Part shown: one piece after another, positions 36,103 through 45,104 of the stretch
Position numbering within the stretch: position 1 is the stretch's first letter
How the letters are laid out: each line of letters begins with the position of its first letter
Source: Geojedonia sp051814705
Lineage (GTDB): Bacteria > Bacteroidota > Bacteroidia > Flavobacteriales > Flavobacteriaceae
NCBI GenBank assembly: GCA_051814705.1
Contig: JBPWQW010000002.1
Coordinates: 62,001-126,000, forward strand
DNA length: 64,000 nt
Direction of reading: 5' to 3'
Position numbers and translations under genes: made by a program
The notes under the pieces: generated by a model
Told to the model about the DNA's origin: nothing
Seen by the model: only the letters and a program-made list of their open reading frames with translations
Database searches by the model: none

Positions 36103-37338
36103 ATGGAAATCGGAAAACTGTCAGAAAAAAAAGACACTTTAATATTAACTAAAGCCATCTTTAATATACTTATTAATAAGGTAATAGAACATTTTTTGAA
36201 GAAATATAACATTGAAAATAATTATAAGGAAACACAGTTGTTTGGTTTTGGAAACTATGATACTAATCAACCAAACCTGAAAGATGATTTTGAATCCATC
36301 ATTAAAGGGTATGTCAATGGTAAATACCTTTACAACAAAAATCGAGAGGCTTCAGATGGAAATCCGTTTATTAAAATAAGCAGGGAATATAAATATGTTT
36401 TCTTTAATTATCTAGGATATAAAGATGTCCATGAATTTATAGATCAAGATTTTTTGGTACCTAGTCAAAAAAGCAAGCAATTAGAGTTATTATATCAAGA
36501 GAATAATATAGAGGATTATTATTATGTAGCGTATTACTTTGGCGAGGATGAAAAAATGAATAAAGGGCAGGCCATTGTATATAAACAGTGGAAGAATATT
36601 GAAATGAAATATATTTATAAAGATGAATTTGGCAATTCTGGGATCTATTCTTACTATGGAAAAATAACGGACAGTGGGGGATTTGTATTTTTTGACACTA
36701 AATACTATTCAGATGGCAAAAGAAAAGAAGGCGCTAAATTTACATTCTTCATTGGGAAATCTTCACCAAATGAACGGGTCTATCTTGTTGGCGTTTATTC
36801 CGGGTTTGATAAATATGATAATGCCATTGCAGGGAAAATGATTTTAAAAAAATTTGAGTCCAAAAATGCAATGGAAAAGGAAATTTCAAGTACTAGATTT
36901 GATCCCATACTCAGTCAAGAACTAAGTAAAAAAAGAATAGTTGTTGAAAGCGTTATTAGGAAGGATCCTCTATTATTTTCTTCAAAAAGTCCTTTTGCTA
37001 AAATTCTTAAAAAAATATCAAATAAGTATCTGGTCAAATTTCATTACGAAGATAAGATCCATGAAATTAAACTGATAATTGAACGACATCATCTCAATAT
37101 TAAATGCTTAAATAACAATTTAATAATTGAAAATGATAAAGTTAACTTACTAAGCAATGGGCAAATTTTAAACTTAGAGTTTTCAATAAACGGCTTGTTC
37201 CGTTTACAAAACATGTCGATATATATTAAAGCTTTTGATTTGATTAAAAAAGACAATATTCCTATAGGTCAATATACGGCTGTGGATATCAATAATACAA
37301 TATTATCTGGATCTGTTGAATTTGAAATAATCGAATAG
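36103..37338 (+). CDS. Unrecognised 411-residue protein divergent from the TonB receptor
   Basis: I do not recognise this protein. Residues 1-115 are helical and Lys/Asn-rich, ending in a segment (NPFIKISREYK...FFNYLGYKDVHEFI) that recalls small helical modules at the start of some Bacteroidota signalling proteins. Residues about 130-260 are strongly beta and aromatic, with repeated Tyr/Phe and Gly pairs (YVAYYFG, SYYGKITDSGGFVFFD, YLVGVYSGFDKYDNAIAG), like a small barrel or ligand-binding sheet. The C-terminal 120 residues are mixed. There is no signal peptide or membrane segment, so it is probably cytoplasmic. Its 118-bp divergence from the receptor gene is typical of a regulator, but no known DNA-binding motif is clear. 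AT content is higher than in the neighbours. Confidence 0.7.
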   Translation: MEIGKLSEKKDTLILTKAIFNILINKVIEHFLKKYNIENNYKETQLFGFGNYDTNQPNLKDDFESIIKGYVNGKYLYNKNREASDGNPFIKISREYKYVFFNYLGYKDVHEFIDQDFLVPSQKSKQLELLYQENNIEDYYYVAYYFGEDEKMNKGQAIVYKQWKNIEMKYIYKDEFGNSGIYSYYGKITDSGGFVFFDTKYYSDGKRKEGAKFTFFIGKSSPNERVYLVGVYSGFDKYDNAIAGKMILKKFESKNAMEKEISSTRFDPILSQELSKKRIVVESVIRKDPLLFSSKSPFAKILKKISNKYLVKFHYEDKIHEIKLIIERHHLNIKCLNNNLIIENDKVNLLSNGQILNLEFSINGLFRLQNMSIYIKAFDLIKKDNIPIGQYTAVDINNTILSGSVEFEIIE

Positions 37339-37403
37339 ATTAATATAGAACTAGTTGCTAAAACGGAAACTCTAAATATCCATGCTTAGCATAAATGGTT
37401 TTC

Positions 37404-37685
37404 CTATTGATAAACTCCATCATACATCTTACGCCAACTCACGCCCATATCCTGATTTTTTGGTGCCTCCAAAAGATGATCTAGGGTCTGATTTGACCAA
37501 TTAGTTAAAAAATAAGCACCATCACTAATCTTATTAGCATTTTGTTTGGCCTTGTCAGTTTTTATGATGCAAACTGATATGCCAATATTCACAGGTAAAT
37601 TTACTTTCTAATGAGCTTCTTCTCTAATTCTATTGACTAAGTGCTGCATATAACCCAACTTGTTCGCCAGTATTTTAAAGTCCAT
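37404..37685 (-). pseudogene. Small reading frame interrupted by an in-frame TAG
   Basis: Directly behind the ATP-grasp gene (ATG 37685 is 1 bp past its stop) a frame runs for 25 codons (MDFKILANKLGYMQHL...), meets a TAG at codon 26, and continues open in the same frame for 67 more codons to a natural stop at 37404 (ending SWRKMYDGVYQ). Both halves have ordinary protein-like composition, and the position matches a translationally coupled last gene of the operon. This is what a recently inactivated small gene looks like; a sequencing error or two separate short peptides are alternatives. I do not recognise the family. Confidence 0.5.
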
Positions 37686-37686
37686 T

Positions 37687-39240
37687 CTATTTTGTAAGGC
37701 TTCCACTGAGCACAATTTTTTCACGCTTATCTTCAATAATTTGAGATACATATTTTCCTCGGATGGCGGATATCCATTTTTTTGCTCTGGCGTTTAGCTT
37801 AAAATCATTGGTCATCATTCGTCCCCTTGATACCAAAATACCCATATCGGCACCTTCATATAAATAATCACCTTGCTTGGTAATGTGAAGAAAAAACGCT
37901 TCGTTTTCGGTCTCTACCGCTCTTCTATGCGTATCCATCCTGTCAAATTGTATATGACCTGTATCAAACATTTTATAAATCCCCGATTTAGGTGCTTCAG
38001 AAACATACTCAATAGTGTCCTCTGTATGTTTGATAATCAATTGACTCCAACCGTCGATGTTTTCTTGTCGAGCCCAGCGTTCATTTAACTCTTTGATGTT
38101 TAAAGTATACTCCACATCCATCCATTCCAAAATATGGAATACAAAAAGAGGTGCATCTGCCAAAGCAAAAACGGCATGATTGGTTATGGAGCTTGCCCCT
38201 GTAACTCTGGGGTTTAATTCGCCGAGATAAATTTCGCCAGTATCCTGATCGATCAAAAAATCCAGTTCAAAATAGCCTTTGTAGCCTTCTTTTCTTAATT
38301 GATTACCAAAAAGTTGAGTGTATTTTATTGCCTTTTCTCGAATTTCTGGACTAAAGGCATTAGGATAGATTTCGTTTCCACACCAACCACCTTTGTAGGG
38401 CGTTAATTCTTTAAACCCGACAAGTTCGGTCATAAGAGGGGCTACGATGGTACCGTGTCTTGTTACACAGGCTTCAATTGCTGAACCTTTGCAATTGATG
38501 CGTTTCATTATTTTGACTTCTTTTTCTTTGACTATTTCTTCTTCATATTTTTTGAAGTCTTCTTCATTAGTGATGAAAAATGTAGTATGGCCCGAATCAC
38601 CAAAAGGCGTTTGAATCACCAAATCTTTGCCAAGCACCTTAGAAACTTTATTCAAGTGCGCATAATCCCTAACAGGGGAGAGCACATAGGGCACACAGGG
38701 TACACCTGCCTTTTCGGCTATGCGGTTTGTGTTCACTTTATTGTCCATCAAGGTTCGCATCTTTGCAGGTGGGAACATGATTTGTAGGCCCAATTTTTTG
38801 GCGAGCTTCTCAGTTTTTTCATCAAACATCAAAAACATGGCCTTTCCAGTGTTCTTTCCTTTTTTTCTTGTCGTCAAATAATCTTGAACTTCAGGATGTT
38901 GAAGGAGGTAATTATTAATGTCTTCAATACTGGTGAATTCGTCATGAGGAATCTCCTCTTTGGGAGAGAAGACATTAGGGTGCTGACCATCAAAACATTC
39001 GATATGACAGATAAATTTAAACCCTTTTATCCATTCATCTGCACCAAGCATATTAAAATTAGTAGCACTTATAAAATAAAGTGGGGTCTCATTTTTATGA
39101 AAGAATCGTCTTATATCGGGTACGCCATGAAGTATTTCGGCTTTTAGCGCCTTTTTTACAGGCCTTGTTTTTTTGTTAATTGGTTTTGCGATTTTTTGTG
39201 TTTTTATGATGTCTTTAGTAGTCATATCAATAGTTTTCAA
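37687..39240 (-). CDS. ATP-grasp family ligase
   Basis: 517 residues. The ATP-grasp fold is visible from about residue 170 on: an A-loop/B-domain (KDLVIQTPFGDSGHTTFF near residue 230), a Lys-rich strand and the metal-binding ELDFLIDQDTGEIYLGELNPR near residue 325, with the Glu-x-Asn-x-Arg end that binds Mg-ATP. Databases often call relatives biotin carboxylase, but the biotin-carboxylase-specific N-domain is not evident, and a carboxylate-amine or carboxylate-thiol ligase is more likely. The N-terminal 40 residues are basic and look like a variable extension. It lies 3 bp after the decarboxylase-like gene; the two probably act on the same amine-containing metabolite. Confidence 0.78.
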   Translation of the reverse strand: MKTIDMTTKDIIKTQKIAKPINKKTRPVKKALKAEILHGVPDIRRFFHKNETPLYFISATNFNMLGADEWIKGFKFICHIECFDGQHPNVFSPKEEIPHDEFTSIEDINNYLLQHPEVQDYLTTRKKGKNTGKAMFLMFDEKTEKLAKKLGLQIMFPPAKMRTLMDNKVNTNRIAEKAGVPCVPYVLSPVRDYAHLNKVSKVLGKDLVIQTPFGDSGHTTFFITNEEDFKKYEEEIVKEKEVKIMKRINCKGSAIEACVTRHGTIVAPLMTELVGFKELTPYKGGWCGNEIYPNAFSPEIREKAIKYTQLFGNQLRKEGYKGYFELDFLIDQDTGEIYLGELNPRVTGASSITNHAVFALADAPLFVFHILEWMDVEYTLNIKELNERWARQENIDGWSQLIIKHTEDTIEYVSEAPKSGIYKMFDTGHIQFDRMDTHRRAVETENEAFFLHITKQGDYLYEGADMGILVSRGRMMTNDFKLNARAKKWISAIRGKYVSQIIEDKREKIVLSGSLTK

Positions 39241-39243
39241 TGA

Positions 39244-41991
39244 TTAAATTAATTGTTTTTTCGTTTTTCCAATAGACATGCCGCCCATTGAAGTCATAAT
39301 TTTATGTCTGTCCAGTACCTTGTCTTTGAATACTCTCAAACCCAAATCGGAGCGGTATCCATGAATTTCACTAACATCTAAAACCGTCATGAAATTGATA
39401 ATTTCTTCGCTCACCACTTGCCCAGGAACTAATACTGGAAAACCCGGTGGATAGGGAATCACGAAAGTGGAAGCTACCAGTTTTCTTCCCGTGCTCATTA
39501 TGGACAAACAGTCGTTTAAGGGCACGTATTCATAATTTTCTTCATCATAAGCCAAGAAATAAGCTTCTCTCAAATTTCCTCCTGGTACTCCTGGAACAGC
39601 CTGAAACGAATGGTGGAAATAACTAAAATCTGGTAATGGAGGCACCTCTTGGGTTAAGGAATGAATCCTTTTATCCCGAATTTCTCTTTCCTTGTCGTTT
39701 AGGGCTTTGAGCTCATCATCTAATTCATCTGCTATTTTTAGAAGCGCATTAATAAGGTAAGTAACACTCCCTCTAGTGGTACCTATGTTCGTCATAAATA
39801 ATACCGTATTGCGAGAGGTTTTGTTGATCTGGATATTGAATTTATCCATTAAATACTTGTTTTTGAACGTATCCCCATCTACCCCTGTCTTTCCGATATA
39901 TAAGGTGATTTTGGTTGGGTCTAGAACGAATTCGTCTTTTTCCCAGGCTTTGTCCATACGATTCCAGCCTTCCTGTTTAGTGTAGTATTCCTTAAGTCCG
40001 GTTTGACGGTATTTATTTGGAATGAAATCTTTTACAGTCAAGACATCAAAGTATTTACTCAATTGCGGATTATCATTCACCTTGGCTCTCAATACCATGG
40101 CCATTTCAATGCTCTTTTCAACCAATTCAAATCCTTCAAGTTGCACTTGCCGTCTGCCCACATCTAGAGATGCCAACATCTGGTAATTTGGCGATGTAGA
40201 CGTGTGGGTCATGTAGGCTTCTAAAAAGGTGTTTTCAGTTTTTCTACGGAAATCCTCGTCCCAAATATGAATCATGGAGCCTTGTCTAAAACTACTCAAA
40301 GTTTTGTGGGTACTTTGGGTGGCATAAACCCGTATTTTTACTTTGTCAGGATCTGGTAATAGGGATTGGTTCCCATTATTTAATCCTTTGATGTGGTCGT
40401 TATACTGCTTTCTATAATTAGGGCTGCGATACTTTTCATAAAGCTTGTTTGCAGTAAACATGCCTGTTCGTTGCTTATAATTATAAGCAAATCCTGCAAA
40501 AGCAAACCAGGCTTCATCCCATAAAAAAACCATATCGGGTTTAATAGCCAAAACTTCTTCCATAACGCGCTCTACATTATAGACCAGACCGTCAAAGGTG
40601 CAATTGGTCAAAAGTAACATCTTGACTTTGTCCAGTCTCCCGGCTTCTTTTAATTGGAGTAACTTGGTTTTTATTTGTTGCAAAGGGACCGCTCCATACA
40701 TAGAGTATTCCTCAATTGGGTAGGAATCCAAATATACGGGATAAGCGCCAGCCAAAACCAATCCGTAGTGATGCGATTTATGGCAATCTCTATCAATAAG
40801 TATAAGGTCCTTAGGTTTAACCAAGGCTTGCATCACTATTTTATTTGCAGTTGATGTCCCATTGGTCACAAAATAGGTGTATTGGGAGCCATAGGCATCA
40901 CGTGCCATTTCTTGGGCTTTTTTAATAGGTCCAGTGGGTTGTAACAGGGAATCCAGTCCACCTGTTGTGGCTGAGGTTTCTGCCAAAAACATATTACGGC
41001 CATAAAAATCGCCAAAATCGTGGATCCATCTGGACTTGAATACAGAATTTCCACGGGAAATGGGCATGGCGTGAAAAACCCCAGTTGGCTTTTTACTATA
41101 TTCCACCAAGGCTGAAAAGAAGGGCGTTTCATAACGTTCGGCAATACCACGCATAATGGTTAGATGCAATTCTTGTATATCTTCTGATTGATAAAATATA
41201 CGGCTAAAACCTTTAATAGTATTGTCTTTTAGATGTCCAAGTGACGAATCGGTCACGTAATAGGTGTCTAACTCAGACCGTAGTTGTTTGACCAACTCAC
41301 CAATAATTGGCCCGAGTTCGGTTTCTGGTCTGGATGAAAAATCGAATTTTGTGGCTTCTTCAATATAGGGTTTTATTAGAGGGGTAATAAGTTTTGAATG
41401 ATAAGGCGGAGCGTATCGTACCACTACTGCCTGAATATTATGATTAAAAAATAAGGTAATCATGGCATCCTGAAAAGAACGTTGCACCACAACTCCATAA
41501 CTGAACTTGTCATTTGGAGTCTGAAGGGCTCTTAAATTATGCTTCAATTTATAGACTTCCTCTTTGGAAATATTGTCCACAAATAACACCTCAAAATGAT
41601 TTTTTCTAACACTGTTATTTTGATCATGTTCTTCAGTAGTCTCCATACTGTGCTCATCAAAATCAATGAAGTCAGGATTACTTTTATAACTGTCGCCTAA
41701 CAATTGCCTTGTAGTTTCAGCTACCAAATGGGAGAGGGAGGCATATTCATGACTAGAAAAGGCATTTTCGAGTTTTTGTAACCGCTCTTTGCCTGGGAAG
41801 GCGAAAAAGGGCTCCACGCTTTTTAAATCTATAAGGATCTCCTTGACTTTTAGTTTATGTGTTTTTTCATTCACAGATCCCTTATGACAACGTGTTAGTT
41901 CGGAAGTTTCAATTTTTAGCTTGTTCCAAAAGTCAACCCGAAGCTGACCGATGTTATAATAAGGTGCACTTTTTGATTTGTTTGGTATCAC
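39244..41991 (-). CDS. Orn/Lys/Arg-decarboxylase-like PLP enzyme
   Basis: 915 residues of fold-type I PLP enzymes, close to the basic amino acid decarboxylase major domain. Signatures: TSATTGGLDSLL near residue 342, YFVTNGTSTANK near residue 375, DRDCHKSHHYG near residue 402, WDEAWFAF near residue 493 and Lys 563 in STHKTL, which should form the Schiff base. Residues 1-270 are an unusually long N-terminal region, part of which may be the receiver-like wing domain of inducible decarboxylases. It should remove the carboxyl of lysine, ornithine or arginine or of a modified form, giving a diamine or agmatine. It overlaps nothing and is 3 bp from the next stop, so it is in one operon with the aminotransferase and the amidase. 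Confidence 0.83.
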   Translation of the reverse strand: MIPNKSKSAPYYNIGQLRVDFWNKLKIETSELTRCHKGSVNEKTHKLKVKEILIDLKSVEPFFAFPGKERLQKLENAFSSHEYASLSHLVAETTRQLLGDSYKSNPDFIDFDEHSMETTEEHDQNNSVRKNHFEVLFVDNISKEEVYKLKHNLRALQTPNDKFSYGVVVQRSFQDAMITLFFNHNIQAVVVRYAPPYHSKLITPLIKPYIEEATKFDFSSRPETELGPIIGELVKQLRSELDTYYVTDSSLGHLKDNTIKGFSRIFYQSEDIQELHLTIMRGIAERYETPFFSALVEYSKKPTGVFHAMPISRGNSVFKSRWIHDFGDFYGRNMFLAETSATTGGLDSLLQPTGPIKKAQEMARDAYGSQYTYFVTNGTSTANKIVMQALVKPKDLILIDRDCHKSHHYGLVLAGAYPVYLDSYPIEEYSMYGAVPLQQIKTKLLQLKEAGRLDKVKMLLLTNCTFDGLVYNVERVMEEVLAIKPDMVFLWDEAWFAFAGFAYNYKQRTGMFTANKLYEKYRSPNYRKQYNDHIKGLNNGNQSLLPDPDKVKIRVYATQSTHKTLSSFRQGSMIHIWDEDFRRKTENTFLEAYMTHTSTSPNYQMLASLDVGRRQVQLEGFELVEKSIEMAMVLRAKVNDNPQLSKYFDVLTVKDFIPNKYRQTGLKEYYTKQEGWNRMDKAWEKDEFVLDPTKITLYIGKTGVDGDTFKNKYLMDKFNIQINKTSRNTVLFMTNIGTTRGSVTYLINALLKIADELDDELKALNDKEREIRDKRIHSLTQEVPPLPDFSYFHHSFQAVPGVPGGNLREAYFLAYDEENYEYVPLNDCLSIMSTGRKLVASTFVIPYPPGFPVLVPGQVVSEEIINFMTVLDVSEIHGYRSDLGLRVFKDKVLDRHKIMTSMGGMSIGKTKKQLI

Positions 41992-41994
41992 GTT

Positions 41995-42402
41995 TTAATT
42001 TTTTGAATGTAAGGCCAGTTTGTTTCCTTGTGAATCTATAAAAATGGCAAAAAAACCAGCGTCTTCACCAATAAGAGTTTTTGGCATCACAATGCGTCCA
42101 CCTGCTTCTTCAACTTTATGTAACACCGTGTTAAGATCTTTACCTCCGTTTAAATAAATCAATGGACCCGTATCTGAAGGAATAGATCCAGGACCCGCAA
42201 TGACCGCCCCACCAATACCTGAAGTGGCTGGAAAAAAAGCCATGGCATTCACCTCAGTAATATTTTGTTCCATTTCAATACCAAAAATGTGGTTATAAAA
42301 ATGAACCGCTTGATGAAAATCTGTTGCCGGTATTTCGAACCAACTCACATAATTTTTAATGGTATTTATTTTATTCTTTTTACTCATTGGAATTCCACCC
42401 AT
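41995..42402 (-). CDS. VOC-family (glyoxalase-like) protein
   Basis: About 130 residues; the start could be 42402 or ATG 42387 (MSKKNK), and the shorter form looks more natural. Two beta-alpha-beta-beta-beta units form the vicinal-oxygen-chelate fold (YVSWFEIPATDFHQAVHFY ... DAGFFAIFIDSQGNKLAL). Family members include dioxygenases, epimerases and glyoxalase I. The gene is tightly packed between the nitrilase-family gene and the decarboxylase, so it may be a lyase or isomerase for the same pathway, but it may also be non-catalytic. Confidence 0.75.
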   Translation of the reverse strand: MGGIPMSKKNKINTIKNYVSWFEIPATDFHQAVHFYNHIFGIEMEQNITEVNAMAFFPATSGIGGAVIAGPGSIPSDTGPLIYLNGGKDLNTVLHKVEEAGGRIVMPKTLIGEDAGFFAIFIDSQGNKLALHSKN

Positions 42403-42413
42403 GTTATTTGATT

Positions 42414-43349
42414 TTAAATTATACCATCCCCTTTATAGTGAATGGGCGAGTCTTTGTGCTCTAAAATATCTTCTTTGATTATTAATTCTGTTAATTTGTT
42501 TAAACGATTGGGTTTTATTAGCGGTCCAAGGGAATCGAGATAGGGGTGTGGTGTATTCGGTTGATAGATGCTGAATTGACCTGAATGATCTCGAAAACTT
42601 TTCAACGGTTGCCCAAGGCGTAGAATGCCTAGTTCACGACTTCTTTTTACTCTGGCAATATTCAATTCGAGTGGTATGATTTCTTCGGTCCCTTCTGACT
42701 GATGTAGCACACGTCCATCTGGTCCACACACTATTGAACGTCCGCATCCTCCCGTATCCAATCCATTGACATCAAAGAAATAGCATTGATTAATTGAAGC
42801 CATGGCTCTAACAATAGAGAGTTCGATGTCGCGATCGATAGTGCCAGACATGGTTGGATGCATAATGACTTCAGCACCCATAGTCGCTAGTGTCCTGATG
42901 GTTTCTGGAAACCACATATCGTAACAAATGGATACTCCAAATTTGGCGACATTGGGCACGTCAAAAACACAAAAGGCATCTCCAGGTGTTACGCCCACTT
43001 CATAAGGGTAAAAAGGAAACATTTTGCGATACCGAGTAACAATTTCCCCGTTAGGGTTGATAACAGTCGCGGTATTGAATACTTTGTCATCACTTTTTTC
43101 GAAAATCGACCCAGGTAGTAACCAAATTCCATATTTTTTGGCCATGGCCTGCATTTCTGCTTCAAAATTATTGGGAATAGGTTGTGCTGTATGCGTCAAT
43201 GGACCATAAGCACAAAGTTCACTAAACATGACCATTTCAATCCAGGGGTAAAGATTCATGGTGATATCAATTTTCAGCTTCATCATTTCCACATTGGAAG
43301 CGACGGCCGACACTTTCATTTGTATTCCTGCAATTGCGAATGGTTTCAT
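42414..43349 (-). CDS. Nitrilase-superfamily amidase
   Basis: 311 residues with the full catalytic set: Glu 44 (FSELCAYG), Lys 109 (YRKMFPF) and Cys 142 (SICYDMWFPE). It hydrolyses a C-N bond such as an amide or N-carbamoyl group. Related enzymes include N-carbamoylputrescine amidase, beta-ureidopropionase and omega-amidase. With a basic amino acid decarboxylase and a GABA-type aminotransferase alongside, a role in a polyamine or amide route is reasonable, but the substrate pocket is not resolvable here. No signal peptide. Confidence 0.85.
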   Translation of the reverse strand: MKPFAIAGIQMKVSAVASNVEMMKLKIDITMNLYPWIEMVMFSELCAYGPLTHTAQPIPNNFEAEMQAMAKKYGIWLLPGSIFEKSDDKVFNTATVINPNGEIVTRYRKMFPFYPYEVGVTPGDAFCVFDVPNVAKFGVSICYDMWFPETIRTLATMGAEVIMHPTMSGTIDRDIELSIVRAMASINQCYFFDVNGLDTGGCGRSIVCGPDGRVLHQSEGTEEIIPLELNIARVKRSRELGILRLGQPLKSFRDHSGQFSIYQPNTPHPYLDSLGPLIKPNRLNKLTELIIKEDILEHKDSPIHYKGDGII

Positions 43350-43434
43350 ATTTAACTATTAGTTGTTTTTAATGGAAGCTGGAATGCCCTGTGATTTATC
43401 TTCAGATAGCTTGTAAATAAGTAATGGGCAATTC

Positions 43435-44751
43435 TTATGGTTTGCTTGTAGCTTTTTTAATTTCGCTTTCTAAAATAGACATACCCTTGTCCAATTGTTG
43501 ATGGGTAATTACTAAAGGGGATAGTATTCTGATAATATTTTTATGCGTTCCTGCGCTTAACAGGATCAAGCCGTTTTCTGAACAGCCTTTTACAATTTTT
43601 GAACAAATCTCAGCATTGGGTTGTTGTGGGTCATTATTATTCACAAACTCAATAGCGATCATAGCACCAATTCCGCGTACATCACCAATCTCCGGACTTG
43701 ATTTCATTAAAATTTCCAAACGAGTTTTAATGATGTTCCCAACTTCTTTCGCTTTTTGATTCAAATCAATCTCCTTCATGTATTTGATGGTTGCCAAAGC
43801 CGCCGCACAACATACAGGACTTCCAATGTAGGTGCCACCAATAGAACCGGAAGCAGCTGCATCCATAACCTCTGCACGACCTACTACGGCCGCAATGGGA
43901 AGTCCAGACCCCATAGATTTAGCATAGGTGCTTATATCGGGCTGTACGCCATAATGTTGCCAACTGGCCCAATGCCCTGTTCTACAGAATCCACTCTGTA
44001 CTTCGTCCATAATAAGTAGGATCCCATGCGTATCACAAAATGCTCGAAGCCCTTCCAAATAGGCTTGTGGTATTGGATTAAATCCGCCTTCACCTTGTAT
44101 GGGTTCCAAAATAATCGCAGCAACGTTATTGACATCCACTAAATTAAGAGCGCTTTCATGCAATCGTTTGAGTTCATCTTTAACAAAGGTGGCTTCGTCT
44201 CGTTCACCCTTATAACGGTAAACGTTTGGAAAAGGAAGTCTATAAACTTCGGGTGCAAAAGGACCGCAATCGTATTTATAACTTATTTTGCTGGTCAGGG
44301 TCATGGCCATCATGGTTCGCCCATGATAAGCTCCAGTATAACACAGCACGGCAGGTCTTTTTGTAGCTTGTCTTGCAATTTTTATGGCATTCTCCACAGC
44401 TTCAGCACCCGTACTGACTAGCATGGCCTTTGTTTTTGTGCCATGAGGCAGAATTTTAATCAACTCTTCACATAATTCAATATAGGGTTCGTAGGTTACG
44501 ACATTAAAACTGGTATGTAGATACTTTCCTGCTTGTGCTCTTATGGCCTCTACTACGGGTTTGGGACAGTGCCCAGCATTGACCACGCCAATGCCTCCAG
44601 CAAAATCGATAAGTTCTTTACCATCGGCATCAATAATAATGGCGCCTTTGGCTGCTTTTACTGTAGCGGTATTGAAGACACCTACACCATCGGCAACAAC
44701 CTCTTTTCTCCGGTTTAAGAGTTCCTGCGATTTAGTCGATACTCCAATCAT
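43435..44751 (-). CDS. gabT: Class III aminotransferase (GabT-like)
   Basis: 438 residues, class III PLP aminotransferase with PLP Lys 278 (YAKSMGSG), the MDEVQSGFCRTG signature near residue 248 and the usual N-terminal GGIGVVNAGHCP. It is closest in layout to 4-aminobutyrate and other omega-aminotransferases. As the first gene of the operon it would move an omega-amino group, for example from GABA, 5-aminovalerate or a diamine, to 2-oxoglutarate. The 353 bp before it hold the likely promoter. GABA as substrate is inferred from the family only. Confidence 0.85.
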   Translation of the reverse strand: MIGVSTKSQELLNRRKEVVADGVGVFNTATVKAAKGAIIIDADGKELIDFAGGIGVVNAGHCPKPVVEAIRAQAGKYLHTSFNVVTYEPYIELCEELIKILPHGTKTKAMLVSTGAEAVENAIKIARQATKRPAVLCYTGAYHGRTMMAMTLTSKISYKYDCGPFAPEVYRLPFPNVYRYKGERDEATFVKDELKRLHESALNLVDVNNVAAIILEPIQGEGGFNPIPQAYLEGLRAFCDTHGILLIMDEVQSGFCRTGHWASWQHYGVQPDISTYAKSMGSGLPIAAVVGRAEVMDAAASGSIGGTYIGSPVCCAAALATIKYMKEIDLNQKAKEVGNIIKTRLEILMKSSPEIGDVRGIGAMIAIEFVNNNDPQQPNAEICSKIVKGCSENGLILLSAGTHKNIIRILSPLVITHQQLDKGMSILESEIKKATSKP

Positions 44752-45104
44752 TAATTCATTTTCGTTTTGTTATAAGGTAAGCCAAATTATGGAATTTTGA
44801 AAGCCATTTGACTGTTATTTAATATTTTGCAAGTTTTTATAGTATTAGTTTGCCTGTAATTTTTCAAGGAAAGTCCCGCTACGCGAAGACATACTAAGAG
44901 AAGTTTTAAATGCCGCACCAACATTTTTTTAAAAAAACAGCACTTAATTTTACTTAAATGCAGTTTCTCTATTTTATACTCTATGCTTTTTAAGTATTGC
45001 TTAAATGGGGGCAGACCATGTAGAGCGGGTTTTACATACATAACCATCCTAACCATCATCACACTAAGCTAATTGTAAGAAAGGTGTAGCGACTTTTTAT
45101 AAAT
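44752..45104. other. 353-bp gap, likely promoter region of the aminotransferase operon
   Basis: No convincing gene. The 91-codon minus-strand open frame here (44787-45062) has an odd composition and no family features. The aminotransferase promoter should be near 44.78 kb, where a near-match to TAnnTTTG is present on the minus strand. A short GC-richer spot (CCCGCTACGCG, about 44876) stands out but forms no clear structure. Confidence 0.5.

Noticed and set aside
44787..45062. 91-codon open frame on the minus strand
   Set aside because: No family features, odd composition, in the probable promoter region of the aminotransferase operon.
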